Below are positions 35,134 to 44,014 of a stretch of 64,000 nt of DNA, piece after piece; position 1 is the stretch's first letter, and each line of letters begins with the position of its first letter. Source of the stretch: Nocardia otitidiscaviarum NBRC 14405 (GTDB lineage: Bacteria; Actinomycetota; Actinomycetes; Mycobacteriales; Mycobacteriaceae). Where the stretch lies: NCBI RefSeq assembly GCF_000308635.1, contig NZ_BAGD01000097.1:242266-306265 (forward strand), read 5' to 3'. A model generated the notes under the pieces. The model had not been told where the DNA came from and ran no database searches. It was given only the letters and a program-made list of their open reading frames with translations. A program made the translations under genes and the position numbers.

Positions 35134-35149
35134 AACGTGATTGTTCCAG
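35134..35149. promoter_or_regulatory. Inverted repeat in the ndh-lysR divergent region
   Basis: GGAAC-GTGATT-GTTCC is a perfect 5-bp repeat, 37 bases upstream of the ndh start. It may be the LysR binding site. Confidence 0.45.
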
Positions 35150-35210
35150 GGGTCAGGGCGCATAATGTAGATGACTCTTATCTAGGTTGATCATGAATGG
35201 AGATCATCGA

Positions 35211-36068
35211 GTGGAGCTGCGACAGCTGGCGTACTTCGTCGCCGTCTGCGAGGAGCTGAGTTTCAGCCGCGCGGCGACGCGCTGCTTCATCTCCCAGTCG
35301 GCCATCAGCCACCAGATCGCTCGACTCGAGCGTGACCTCGGCGTGACCCTCTTCGAACGCTCGACCCGCTCGGTGGTGCCCACCGACGCGACCACCCGGC
35401 TACTTCCTCTTGCAAAACAAATGTTGAGTCTGGAATCGGCCATTCGCGCAGCTGTACGGGCTTCCGGGCCACGCATTCGCTTGGCGGCGAACATGTCTTT
35501 CGCAACAAGATCACTGTCTGCCATCGCGGGAGCACGCGCCGCGCATCCGGGGGCCGAGATCGAGTTCGTCATCAAACCGTTCCGGCAGCGCATCCAGGCG
35601 GTGGCGGACGGGGACTGCGATCTCGCGCTCATTCGCGGCAGTGTGGATCAGCCCGGCCTGACCGTGGAGAAGCTGTGGGTGGAGGACCTGGTCATCGCCA
35701 CCTCCACCGCCCACCCGCTGGCCGGACGTGCGGATGTCACCTTCGCCGAGCTCGGCTCGTACCCGCTGCTGCTGCCGCCGGAATCCGAGCAGGTGCTGCT
35801 GCACAATGTGGTGCGCGCCGCCTTCGCCGACCTGCCCACCGGACCGGCCTACGGACCGCCCATCCCACCGGACCACACGGCCACCATGGAACTCATCAAC
35901 CGTCCCGACGCCTGGACCGTGCTGTACGCGGACAGTCAGACCGAGGGCATCGCCACGCTGCGACTGGCGGGACGGCCACTGCGGGTGCCGGTCTCGGCGG
36001 TCACCCGCAGCGATGTGCGCCGCTCCCCCATTCTGACCACCCTGCTGGCGGCCCTGCACAGCGCCTGA
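35211..36068 (+). CDS. LysR-family transcriptional regulator
   Basis: 285 residues from GTG 35211, chosen because GGAG lies about 8 bases upstream and the protein then starts with the family pattern ELRQLAYFVAVCEELSFSRAA; starts at 35187 and 35193 would add 6-8 residues. The winged helix-turn-helix covers 1-60 (FISQSAISHQIARLERDLG). The substrate-binding domain follows (VIKPFRQRIQAVADGDCDLALIRG). Divergence from ndh suggests local control. The effector is unknown. Confidence 0.9.
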   Translation: MELRQLAYFVAVCEELSFSRAATRCFISQSAISHQIARLERDLGVTLFERSTRSVVPTDATTRLLPLAKQMLSLESAIRAAVRASGPRIRLAANMSFATRSLSAIAGARAAHPGAEIEFVIKPFRQRIQAVADGDCDLALIRGSVDQPGLTVEKLWVEDLVIATSTAHPLAGRADVTFAELGSYPLLLPPESEQVLLHNVVRAAFADLPTGPAYGPPIPPDHTATMELINRPDAWTVLYADSQTEGIATLRLAGRPLRVPVSAVTRSDVRRSPILTTLLAALHSA

Positions 36069-36108
36069 CCGCACCCGGTCGGGTCAGCGGTCGGGTCCCT
36101 GAGCCGCG

Positions 36109-37047
36109 TCAGTGGTGGAGTGCCCGCGCCACGGCCAGGTGCAGGCGCAGATCGTCGGGCTCCTCGTCCTCGACCGCCCAGACGATCTCCTCCATGGCGC
36201 GCATGAACGCCCAGCCGCGGGCGCGTTCCGGGTCGATGTCCAGGCCCGCCGCCGTGCGCGCGACGACCTCGCGGGCGTGCGCGGGGGTGGGGTCGCTCTG
36301 CACCTGGATCATGATCAGGAAGCCCGCGTCGAAGGCGGCCTCGCCGAGGTATGCCTTGGGGTCGATGAGCAGCCAGGGTTCGCGTTCGGCCGCCACGATA
36401 TTGCCGAGGTGGGTGTCGCGGTTGACCACCAGCAGCGGGCCGTGCGGGACCGCCAGGTGTTCGCACCAGTCCAGTGCCGACCGCCGCAGCGGTGCCGGAA
36501 TCACCTGCGCCACCTCGGGTTCGGGGTCGGTGAACAGCTCGACCCATTCCTTCACCATGCCGGTGGCCTCGGGGAGGGGCGGGAAGTGATCGGGAATGCC
36601 GGTGGGCGCGCGGCGCAGTCCCCGGTACAGCGCGCAGGCCAGGTCGATCTTGTCGACGTGCTCCGGTTCGCCCTCGAGACTCGGGAAACCCGGTTGTTCC
36701 AGCAGCGGCGTGCCGGGGCGAGCCCATTCCAACAGCATGGCACCGGAATTCGGATCGAACTCGTAGAGCCGCACCGCGCCGTCACCCCGATAGCAGTGCA
36801 GTCCGGCGGCTTCGCCGATGTTCTCCGGATCGACCACCGGAATCTTGAGCACCGCCACACTGGCGTCGGCGCGGCGCACCGGCGCGACCCACGAGTGGGT
36901 GCCGCCGCCGAAGGCATCGCCGATCACCTCCAGTTCCCATGCGGCACAGCGTTCTTCGATCACCGTGGGCAGATCCGCCAACCAGCGTTCTCCGCGTTCT
37001 TCGAAGATCTCACGGATGTTCTCGGCGACATCGTCGGGCACAGTCAC
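36109..37047 (-). CDS. APH(6)-family (streptomycin kinase-like) phosphotransferase
   Basis: 312 residues from GTG 37047. The fold is recognised by GDAFGGGTHSWVAPVRRADAS and by VNRDTHLGNIVAAEREPWL followed by IDPKAYLGEAAFDAG, the catalytic loop and metal-binding Asp of the aminoglycoside/hydroxyurea kinase family. The usual HGDLH loop reads NRDTH, with the catalytic Asp kept. Chromosomal members often act on unknown metabolites, so antibiotic resistance should not be assumed. No mobile element is nearby. Confidence 0.8.
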   Translation of the reverse strand: MTVPDDVAENIREIFEERGERWLADLPTVIEERCAAWELEVIGDAFGGGTHSWVAPVRRADASVAVLKIPVVDPENIGEAAGLHCYRGDGAVRLYEFDPNSGAMLLEWARPGTPLLEQPGFPSLEGEPEHVDKIDLACALYRGLRRAPTGIPDHFPPLPEATGMVKEWVELFTDPEPEVAQVIPAPLRRSALDWCEHLAVPHGPLLVVNRDTHLGNIVAAEREPWLLIDPKAYLGEAAFDAGFLIMIQVQSDPTPAHAREVVARTAAGLDIDPERARGWAFMRAMEEIVWAVEDEEPDDLRLHLAVARALHH

Positions 37048-37103
37048 CCCGTCAGCCTCTCATTGCATCGGCGCGGACCGGCCATTCGACCTACGCTGGC
37101 TTC

Positions 37104-37511
37104 GTGAGCTCCGAGAATCTGCGGGCGTCCGACGCGGACCGCGAGAAGATCGTCAACCGGCTGCGGCTTGCCATGGACGAGGGCCGCCTCAGCCTCCACG
37201 AGTTCGACGAACGCCTGCAACAAGTCTACGCCGCCAAGACGCACGGCGACCTGGTCCCGCTGACCTCGGACCTGCCCGCACAGCGACCCGAATGCGGCAC
37301 CCGCCCGGCCGATACCGGCATCCCCACCTGGATCAAGATCATGTGGACGCCCTGGGTCTTCGTGAACCTGCTGTGCGTGGTGATCTGGCTGGCGACCGGC
37401 CTGGGCTACTTCTGGCCCTTCTGGGTGATGGCCCCCTGGGGCCTGGCCCTGCTCATCCCCACCACCATCGGCATCATCACGGCCCGCGACCAGCGCCGCC
37501 GCGCGCGATAG
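37104..37511 (+). CDS. DUF1707 (SHOCT-like) membrane protein
   Basis: 135 residues from GTG 37104. The N-terminal domain ASDADREKIVNRLRLAMDEG then RLSLHEFDERLQQVY is the classic DUF1707 unit. Two transmembrane helices follow (about 78-98 and 100-122). TACGCT lies about 10 bases upstream with no ribosome binding site, so a leaderless transcript is possible. These proteins are common in actinobacteria and have no known reaction. Confidence 0.87.
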   Translation: MSSENLRASDADREKIVNRLRLAMDEGRLSLHEFDERLQQVYAAKTHGDLVPLTSDLPAQRPECGTRPADTGIPTWIKIMWTPWVFVNLLCVVIWLATGLGYFWPFWVMAPWGLALLIPTTIGIITARDQRRRAR

Positions 37512-37526
37512 CCACGATCCGTCCGA

Positions 37527-37988
37527 TCAGGGAACGTCGATCGGTGTCTCATGCACCGATCGCCACATATGCCGCTGCCCGTCGGTCACCAGCACGGCGG
37601 TCACCCACCGCCGCGTCGTCATCTCCCCCACCGTGTTCCCGGCGATGAACCGCACCACCACCAGCCCCGGACGCCGCGCGATCTCCCCTACCTCCGACAC
37701 CTCGATCCGCAAGCCCGGCTGGGCATTGCGCGCCGACCACAGCCCCGACAGCAGCGTCTCCCGATCCACGAGCTGCCCGGTCGTCACCACCGAGGTGAAG
37801 CCCTCGTCCAGCACAGCGGAGATCCGATCGAACACCTTGGGCGGGGCATCGGAACCGAGCCACTCGGCCAAATCCCAGTGCAGCTCCGCGACAACCTCGG
37901 AAGGATCGAGACACACTGCCGCCTCGCGGTTCTCAGCGACGACAGCCTCGGCCTTCCTCCGCCGAGGATCGAACAGACCACGCACCAT
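37527..37988 (-). CDS. NTF2-like (DUF4440-type) protein of unknown function
   Basis: 153 residues from ATG 37988; GGGGGA lies just upstream, and the longer frame to 38141 crosses a strong hairpin and is not protein-like. The region 60-153 looks like a cone-shaped SnoaL/DUF4440 domain (VFDRISAVLDEGFTSVVTTG, RFIAGNTVGEMTTRRWVTAV). It may bind a small molecule or be a secretion or antitoxin accessory; nothing in the context decides this. Confidence 0.72.
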   Translation of the reverse strand: MVRGLFDPRRRKAEAVVAENREAAVCLDPSEVVAELHWDLAEWLGSDAPPKVFDRISAVLDEGFTSVVTTGQLVDRETLLSGLWSARNAQPGLRIEVSEVGEIARRPGLVVVRFIAGNTVGEMTTRRWVTAVLVTDGQRHMWRSVHETPIDVP

Positions 37989-38004
37989 TCCCCCTGAAAG
38001 CGCA

Positions 38005-38048
38005 ACTCGCCAAATCAGATCGCTCACGCGACAACTGATTTGGCGAGT
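38005..38048. terminator. Long hairpin between etfA and the NTF2-like gene
   Basis: A perfect 14-bp stem (ACTCGCCAAATCAG at 38005-38018, complement at 38035-38048) has a 16-base loop. It is lower in GC than its surroundings. It lies 119 bases past the etfA stop and 17 bases before the next start, so it may be a terminator or an operator of the downstream gene. Confidence 0.65.
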
Positions 38049-38166
38049 AGAGGGTAACTCGTCGGGTACCGGCTGACCCGACGCCGCCGCACCTACGGCG
38101 AGTCGGCGACGCGACGGATCACGCCGCCGACCCACCCGCACAATACGCGGAGAGGCGGACCAGCCC

Positions 38167-39126
38167 TCAGCCCTTGTGGGCCTTCACGGCCTCGGTCAGC
38201 TGCGGGGCGACGTTGAACAGGTCGCCGACGATGCCGTAGTCGCTGATCTCGAAGATCGGGGCCTCTTCGTCCTTGTTGACGGCCACGATGGTCTTCGAGG
38301 TCTGCATGCCGGCGCGGTGCTGGATGGCACCGGAGATGCCGAGGGCGATGTACAGCTGCGGGGAGACCGTCTTGCCGGTCTGGCCCACCTGGAACTGGCC
38401 CGGGTAGTAGCCGGAGTCGACGGCCGCGCGGGACGCGCCGACGGCGGCACCGAGGGCGTCGGCGAGCGGCTCGACGACCTTGCCGAAGTTGTCGGCCGAG
38501 CCGACGCCGCGGCCACCGGAGACCACGATGGCGGCCTCGGTGAGCTCCGGACGGTCGCCGCCGACGATCGGCTCGCGAGCGGTGACCTTGACGACGCCCT
38601 CTTCCTGCGCGGGCACCTCGACGGCGACCTTCTCACCGGCGCCGTTCTGCGGGGCGGCCTCGATGGCACCCGGGCGCACCGAGATCACCGGCACGTCGCC
38701 GGTGGCCTTGGCGTCGACGGTGAACGCGCCACCGAAGATGGAGTGCACGGCCGAGCCGTCACCGTTCACGGCGATGACGTCGACCAGCAGGCCGGAGCCG
38801 ATGCGGGCGGCGAGGCGGCCCGACACCTCCTTGCCCTCGGCGGTGGCGGCGACCAGGATCGCGGCCGGGGAGGCGGACTCGGACAGTCCGGCCAGCACGT
38901 CGACCTTCGGGGTCACCAGGAAGCCCTCGGCGTCGTCGGACTCGGCGACGTAGATCTTCTCGGCGCCGGCGGCGGCCAGGGCGTCACCCAGCTTGTCGGC
39001 GGTGCCGGGGGCGGCGACCACGACGGCGGCCGGGGTGCCCAGCGAACGGGCAGCGGTGAGGAGTTCGGTGGTGACCTTCTTGGGGGCACCTTCGGCGTGC
39101 TCCACGAGCACGAGTACTTCTGCCAT
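38167..39126 (-). CDS. etfA: Electron transfer flavoprotein alpha subunit
   Basis: 319 residues from ATG 39126. With EtfB it carries electrons from acyl-CoA and other dehydrogenases to the quinone pool. The C-terminal FAD domain is clear: SGGRGVGSADNFGKVVEPLA, GASRAAVDSGYYPG, QTGKTVSPQLYIALGISGA and VAVNKDEEAPIF. It is downstream of etfB with a 39-base gap, one operon. It corresponds to fixB (Rv3028c) in the syntenic order. Confidence 0.97.
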   Translation of the reverse strand: MAEVLVLVEHAEGAPKKVTTELLTAARSLGTPAAVVVAAPGTADKLGDALAAAGAEKIYVAESDDAEGFLVTPKVDVLAGLSESASPAAILVAATAEGKEVSGRLAARIGSGLLVDVIAVNGDGSAVHSIFGGAFTVDAKATGDVPVISVRPGAIEAAPQNGAGEKVAVEVPAQEEGVVKVTAREPIVGGDRPELTEAAIVVSGGRGVGSADNFGKVVEPLADALGAAVGASRAAVDSGYYPGQFQVGQTGKTVSPQLYIALGISGAIQHRAGMQTSKTIVAVNKDEEAPIFEISDYGIVGDLFNVAPQLTEAVKAHKG

Positions 39127-39165
39127 TTGCTTTCTCTCCTGAAGTTCGTAGTGCTCGGGGGGCTG

Positions 39166-39951
39166 TCAGATGACCTTCTGGCCGACCAGGTAGGTGGCGA
39201 TCTGGTTGCCGCCCTCGCCCTCGTCGACGATCTTCTCGCCCGCCGTGCGCGGCGGCTTCGGGGTCACACCGGTCACCTGGGTGCCGGCGTTCGCAACGCC
39301 CACGGTCTCCGGGTCCACGCCCAGGTCGGCCAGGGTGAAGGTCTGCACTTCCTTCTTCTTGGCGGCCATGATGCCCTTGAAGGACGGGAAGCGCGGCTCG
39401 TTGATCTTCTCGTTGACCGAGACGATGGCCGGGAGGCCGGCCTCCAGCCTGAACACGCCCTCGTCGGTCTCGCGCTCGCCGGTGACCTTGTCGCCGTCGA
39501 CGGTCAGCTTGCGCAGGTGGGTCAGCTGCGGCAGACCCAGGTACTCGGCGACGATGGCCGGGACGGCGCCGGCGCGACCATCGGTGGACTCGTTACCGGC
39601 GATGACCAGCTCGACACCCTCGATCTGGCCCAATGCGGCGGCGAGGATGTAAGCGGTCTGCACGGCGTCGGAGCCGTGGATGGCGTCATCCTGGATGTGG
39701 ATGGCCTTGTCGGCGCCCATGGACAGCGCCTTGCGGATGGCCTCGGTGGCACGCGCGGGACCCGCGGCCAGGACGGTGACCTCGCCGCCCTGCGCCTCCT
39801 TGATCAGCAGCGCCTCTTCGACGGCACGCTCGTTGATCTCGTCGAGGATGGCGTCGGCGGCCTCGCGGTCGAGGGTGTAGTCACCGTCGGTCAGCTTGCG
39901 CTCGGACCAGGTGTCGGGAACCTGCTTGATCAGTACGACGATGTTCGGCAT
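39166..39951 (-). CDS. etfB: Electron transfer flavoprotein beta subunit
   Basis: 261 residues from ATG 39951 (MPNIVVLIKQVPDTWSER); the frame upstream to 40014 is not family-like. AGGAGG lies 13 bases before the start. It holds AMP and docks with EtfA. The recognition features EVTVLAAGPARATEAIRKAL, AGNESTDGRAGAVP and the C-terminal PPRTAGEKI are present. It is the first gene of etfBA and is divergent from the alpha-glucan methyltransferase gene. Confidence 0.96.
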   Translation of the reverse strand: MPNIVVLIKQVPDTWSERKLTDGDYTLDREAADAILDEINERAVEEALLIKEAQGGEVTVLAAGPARATEAIRKALSMGADKAIHIQDDAIHGSDAVQTAYILAAALGQIEGVELVIAGNESTDGRAGAVPAIVAEYLGLPQLTHLRKLTVDGDKVTGERETDEGVFRLEAGLPAIVSVNEKINEPRFPSFKGIMAAKKKEVQTFTLADLGVDPETVGVANAGTQVTGVTPKPPRTAGEKIVDEGEGGNQIATYLVGQKVI

Positions 39952-40044
39952 TGGTCTTCGTCGACCTCCTGTTCTGGTGGCACTGGGGTGTGGCGGTCGC
40001 ACGACTGCCCACATGTGTAGCTCGGCCAGGACATTACCCTACGT

Positions 40045-40066
40045 TAAGTTACTCGTGGGTAACTTA
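40045..40066. promoter_or_regulatory. Palindromic operator between etfBA and the alpha-glucan cluster
   Basis: TAAGTTAC-TCGTGG-GTAACTTA is a perfect 8-bp inverted repeat. It is centred in the 184-bp divergent region and lies close to TAGGGTAAT, a -10-like stretch for etfB. A TetR-type fatty-acid or redox regulator is a guess; no regulator gene is next to it. Confidence 0.68.
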
Positions 40067-40135
40067 GGCTGTGATGTTTTGCATGACCCCCCTCCGACGC
40101 CGAGTGTGATACAGGCAACCGCTAACGTCGGACGG

Positions 40136-40918
40136 GTGAGCGATGCCGTTGTATCCCCCGAAGACCACGCCGATCCCCTGCCGCTGACCGGCGAGCGGAC
40201 GGTGCCCGGCATCGCCGAGGAGAACTACTGGTTCCGTCGCCACGAAATCGCTTACGCCCGACTGCTGCCGCGCTGCGCCGGAAAGACCGTGCTCGAGGCC
40301 GGAAGCGGAGAAGGCTACGGGGCCAACATGATCGCCGATGTGGCCGCGCGTGTCATCGGGCTGGACTACGACGACTCCGCGGTCGCGCACGTGCGGGCCA
40401 AATACCCACGGGTGGAGATGATCCAGGGCAATCTGGCCGCACTGCCGCTCGAGGACGCCTCGGTCGATGTGGTGGTGAACTTCCAGGTCATCGAACACCT
40501 CTGGGATCAGGCGCAATTCGTGCGCGAATGCCTGCGGGTACTGCGCCCCGGCGGCGAACTGCTGATCAGCACCCCCAACCGCATCACCTTCTCCCCCGGA
40601 CGCGATACGCCGCTCAATCCTTTCCACACCCGGGAACTCCATGCCGCCGAACTCACCGAACTGCTTGTCGAGGCCGGTTTCCGGGTCGATGTCATGAACG
40701 GTGTGTTCCACGGCGCGACGCTGGCCGCGCTGGACGAGAAGTGGGGCGGGTCGATCATCGACGCGCAGATCGAGCGGGCGCTCGCCGGACAGCCGTGGCC
40801 CGCGGACCTGGCGGCCGATGTGGCGGCGGTGTCCATCGACGACTTCGATCTGCTCGCCGACTCCGAATCCGATATCGACGCCAGCCTCGACCTGGTCGCC
40901 ATCGCGGTGAAGCCGTGA
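40136..40918 (+). CDS. SAM-dependent methyltransferase of the alpha-glucan (MGLP-type) cluster
   Basis: 260 residues from GTG 40136. TAACGT 7 bases upstream and no ribosome binding site suggest a leaderless message. The class I fold shows VLEAGSGEGYGANMIA (SAM loop), VIGLDYDD and VVVNFQVIEHLWD. The length and position match Rv3030, a methyltransferase gene in the mycobacterial cluster tied to methylglucose lipopolysaccharide. Sugar O-methylation is inferred from context. Its stop overlaps the GH57 start (GTGA). Confidence 0.9.
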   Translation: MSDAVVSPEDHADPLPLTGERTVPGIAEENYWFRRHEIAYARLLPRCAGKTVLEAGSGEGYGANMIADVAARVIGLDYDDSAVAHVRAKYPRVEMIQGNLAALPLEDASVDVVVNFQVIEHLWDQAQFVRECLRVLRPGGELLISTPNRITFSPGRDTPLNPFHTRELHAAELTELLVEAGFRVDVMNGVFHGATLAALDEKWGGSIIDAQIERALAGQPWPADLAADVAAVSIDDFDLLADSESDIDASLDLVAIAVKP

Positions 40919-42444
40919 GCGCGAAGTCCACGGTTCCGGGCCAGTTCACGCTGGTCCTGCATTCGCATCTGCCCTGGCTGGCCCATCACGGGCGCTGGCC
41001 GGTCGGCGAGGAGTGGCTGTACCAGTCCTGGGCCGCCTCCTATCTGCCGGTGGCGCGGGTGTTGCGAAACCTTGCCGCGGAAGGCCGTTCGCATCTGCTG
41101 AGCCTGGGCATCACCCCCGTGCTGGCGGCGCAGCTGGACGACCCGCACTGCCTGTCCGGCATGCACCACTGGCTGGGCAACTGGCGGCTGCGTGCCGACG
41201 AAGCCGCCATGAATGGGAATACCGCCCTCGGCGCGCACGAACACCGGCTCGCCACGGCGGCGCTCGCGGATTTCGAGACGCGCTGGCGGCACGGGGCGTC
41301 GCCGGTGTGGCGCGAACTCATCGACGCCGACGCCATCGAACTGCTGGGCGGGCCGCTGGCCCATCCTTTCCAGCCGCTGCTGGACCAGCGGCTGCGCGCC
41401 TATCAGCTCGGCGAGGGTCTCGCCGACGCGCGGCAGCGCTGGGGACATACGCCCGCGGGCATCTGGGCTCCCGAATGCGGATTCACCCCCGGCATGGAGC
41501 GGGACTACGCGGCGGCCGGGATCTCGCATTTCCTGTGCGACGGACCGGCGCTGCGCGGTGACACCACCCTCGGGCGGCCGGTGTGGGACTCCGACGTGGT
41601 GGTGTTCGGCCGCGATCTGCACGTTTCGTACCGCGTGTGGTCGCCGAAATCCGGCTACCCGGGTCAGCCCTACTACCGTGATTTCCATCACTACGATCAC
41701 GCCACCGGGCTCAAGCCCGCGCGGGTCACGGGCAAGACCGTGGCCGGGCCGGACAAGGCTCCCTACGATCCGGAACTCGCCGCCGCGGCCGTCGACCGCG
41801 ATGTGGCGGACTTCGTGGAGACGGTGCGTGAACGCCTGATCGCGGAGTCCGAGCGCATCGGCCGCCCCGCCCTCGTGGTGGCCGCCTTCGACACCGAACT
41901 GTTCGGCCACTGGTGGCACGAGGGGCCGCAGTGGCTGGAGAAAGTGCTGCGCGCACTGCCCGAGGCCGGGATCACCGTCGGCACCCTCACCGACGCCCGC
42001 GACCGTGGTTACGTGGGCGAACGCGTCGAACTGGCCGACTCGTCGTGGGGTTCGGGCAAGGACTGGCGGGTGTGGGCCGGGGACCAGGTGCGCGATCTGG
42101 TCGACCTCAACGCCGAGATCGTGCGGCTGGCCCTGGACACCCTGGACAAGATGCGCACCGATCAGGACGGCCTGCGCGATTCGGTGGCCGATCAACTGCT
42201 GCGGGAGGCCGTGCTCACCGTCTCCAGCGACTGGGCGTTCATGGTGTCGAAGGATTCGGCGGCCGGATACGCCCGCGATCGCGCCCATCAGCACGCCCAC
42301 GCCGTCCGCGAGATCGCGGCCGCCGTTTCGGCCGGGCAACTCGCCAAAGCCGGGCAGTTGGCGGCAGGATGGAGCGCGGCCGACGGACTCTTCCCGGCGC
42401 TGGACGCGCGCCGACTCGGCCCCGCCGCCCTAGAAGGACATTGA
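40915..42444 (+). CDS. GH57 alpha-glucan branching enzyme-like protein
   Basis: 509 residues from GTG 40915 in the GTGA overlap. The family start FTLVLHSHLPWLAHHGRWP is clear. The nucleophile region GIWAPECGFTPGM (Glu) and acid region FDTELFGHWWHEGPQWL (Asp) are present, with a C-terminal helical domain of DUF1957 type. It forms alpha-1,6 branches in alpha-glucans. By position it is the Rv3031 counterpart, working with the following glycosyltransferase. Confidence 0.93.
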   Translation: MSAKSTVPGQFTLVLHSHLPWLAHHGRWPVGEEWLYQSWAASYLPVARVLRNLAAEGRSHLLSLGITPVLAAQLDDPHCLSGMHHWLGNWRLRADEAAMNGNTALGAHEHRLATAALADFETRWRHGASPVWRELIDADAIELLGGPLAHPFQPLLDQRLRAYQLGEGLADARQRWGHTPAGIWAPECGFTPGMERDYAAAGISHFLCDGPALRGDTTLGRPVWDSDVVVFGRDLHVSYRVWSPKSGYPGQPYYRDFHHYDHATGLKPARVTGKTVAGPDKAPYDPELAAAAVDRDVADFVETVRERLIAESERIGRPALVVAAFDTELFGHWWHEGPQWLEKVLRALPEAGITVGTLTDARDRGYVGERVELADSSWGSGKDWRVWAGDQVRDLVDLNAEIVRLALDTLDKMRTDQDGLRDSVADQLLREAVLTVSSDWAFMVSKDSAAGYARDRAHQHAHAVREIAAAVSAGQLAKAGQLAAGWSAADGLFPALDARRLGPAALEGH

Positions 42445-43706
42445 TGAAGATCTTGATGGTGTCGTGGGAGTACCCACCCGTCGTTGTCGGCGGGTTGGGC
42501 CGTCACGTCCACCACCTGGCCACCGAACTCGCCGCCGCCGGACACGAGGTGGTGGTGCTGGCCCGTCGGCCCATGGGCACCGACGCGAGTACCCACCCCA
42601 CCCACTCCTTCGTGGAGGACGGCGTCCTGGTGGTGGCGGTGGCCGAGGATCCGCCGTGCTTCGACTTCGGCGAGGACATGCTGGCCTGGACGCTGGCCAT
42701 GGGGCACGCCATGGTGCGGGCCGGGGTGGCGCTCACCAAACCCGGGATCGGCGAGGGCTGGGCGCCGGATGTGGTGCACGCCCACGACTGGCTGGTCGCG
42801 CATCCGGCCATCGCGCTGGCCGAGTTCTACGATGTGCCACTGGTTTCCACCATTCACGCCACCGAGGCCGGGCGGCACAGCGGCTGGGTGTCGGGCCGGG
42901 TCAACCGGCAGGTGCATTCGGTGGAATGGTGGCTGGCGCACGAATCCGACGCGCTCATCACCTGTTCGGCCTCCATGCGGGAGGAGGTGGAGCGCCTCTA
43001 CAACCCGGAGCGCACCCCGCTCACCGTCATCCGCAACGGTATCGACGTGGGCGCGTGGACTTTCCGGGAACGCGCACCCCGCTCGGGTCCGCCGCGCCTG
43101 CTGTACGTCGGCCGCCTGGAATACGAGAAGGGCGTGCAGGACGCCATCGCCGCCCTGCCTCGCATCCGGAAGGCGCATCCCGGAACGACGTTGACCATCG
43201 CCGGGGTCGGCACCCAGTTCGACTGGCTGCGCGAGCGTGCCCGGGCGCACCGCGTGGCCCGCGCCGTCAACTTCGCCGGACGGCTGGACCACACCGATCT
43301 GCTGGGCTGGCTGCACAGCGCCGACGCCATCGTGCTGCCCAGCCGCTATGAGCCTTTCGGCATCGTGGCGCTGGAGGCGGCCGCCGCCGGCACCCCGCTG
43401 GTGACCTCCACCGCGGGCGGCCTCGGCGAACTGGTCACCGACGGCGTCACCGGCGCGTCCTTCGCGCCCGCCGACGTCAACGGCCTGGTAGACGCGGTGG
43501 TCTCGGTCCTCGACGACCAGCCCGCCGCCCAGGACCGCGCCTGGGCCGCCCGCGAACGCCTCACCGCCGATTTCGCCTGGGATGTGGTCGCCGCCGAAAC
43601 CGCCCTGGTCTACCAGGCCGCCAAACGCCGCGTCCGCACCCCACTGTCGCGCCCGGCGATCGTGGAACGCCCCCTCCCGGAACGCGACCCGAACCAGCCG
43701 TACTGA
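42444..43706 (+). CDS. GT4 alpha-1,4-glucosyltransferase
   Basis: 420 residues from ATG 42444, overlapping the GH57 stop by one base (TGATG), with GAAGGA upstream. The GT-B fold shows SWEYPPVVVGGLGRHVHHLA, VHAHDWLVAHPAIA and the donor motif SRYEPFGIVALEAAAAGTP (EX7E). The Rv3032 counterpart elongates alpha-1,4-glucan from UDP- or ADP-glucose in methylglucose lipopolysaccharide and glycogen synthesis. The three overlapping genes form one operon. Confidence 0.94.
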   Translation: MKILMVSWEYPPVVVGGLGRHVHHLATELAAAGHEVVVLARRPMGTDASTHPTHSFVEDGVLVVAVAEDPPCFDFGEDMLAWTLAMGHAMVRAGVALTKPGIGEGWAPDVVHAHDWLVAHPAIALAEFYDVPLVSTIHATEAGRHSGWVSGRVNRQVHSVEWWLAHESDALITCSASMREEVERLYNPERTPLTVIRNGIDVGAWTFRERAPRSGPPRLLYVGRLEYEKGVQDAIAALPRIRKAHPGTTLTIAGVGTQFDWLRERARAHRVARAVNFAGRLDHTDLLGWLHSADAIVLPSRYEPFGIVALEAAAAGTPLVTSTAGGLGELVTDGVTGASFAPADVNGLVDAVVSVLDDQPAAQDRAWAARERLTADFAWDVVAAETALVYQAAKRRVRTPLSRPAIVERPLPERDPNQPY

Positions 43707-43713
43707 CTCCGGC

Positions 43714-43736
43714 GGTGCGCACCGATCGCGCGCACC
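43714..43736. terminator. Weak hairpin between convergent genes
   Basis: GGTGCGC (43714-43720) pairs with GCGCACC (43730-43736) across a 9-base loop. It sits just past the glycosyltransferase stop and just past the stop of the small membrane protein gene on the other strand. Confidence 0.45.
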
Positions 43737-43741
43737 ACGGT

Positions 43742-43909
43742 TCATCGTCGCGAATAGGTGAGCCCGATCCCGGCGATGAGCAAGGCGAGCCCCACGCCGA
43801 CAGCCGCGATGAGATTGCCGAAGTAGGCGGCCACGCCGATTCCGACGATCAGTGCCACCGCGAACGCGATCCATTCGACCGCCGTCGGCCGTCGATCCGG
43901 TATACGCAA
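43742..43909 (-). CDS. Very small two-helix membrane protein
   Basis: A 55-codon open frame from TTG 43909, preceded by GAGGTG about 4 bases upstream. It reads a basic N-terminus (LRIPDRRPTAVEWIAF), two hydrophobic helices separated by AAYFGN, and a short SRR tail. It follows the TerF-like gene by 105 bases on the same strand. The hydrophobic pattern and ribosome binding site favour a real gene. The function is unknown. Confidence 0.55.
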   Translation of the reverse strand: MRIPDRRPTAVEWIAFAVALIVGIGVAAYFGNLIAAVGVGLALLIAGIGLTYSRR

Positions 43910-44014
43910 CCCCGCACCTCGCTTCCGCTCGGTTTTCGGTCGTCAGTCACTCGACTACCCGGTCCGAGCGGTCCGACACCACATCAGCCGTCGACGGCAC
44001 CGGCGCGGGCGGCC

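Noticed and set aside
36109..37047. APH(6)-like gene as an antibiotic-resistance determinant
   Set aside because: There is no mobile context, and the family includes many chromosomal kinases with unknown substrates; resistance cannot be claimed.
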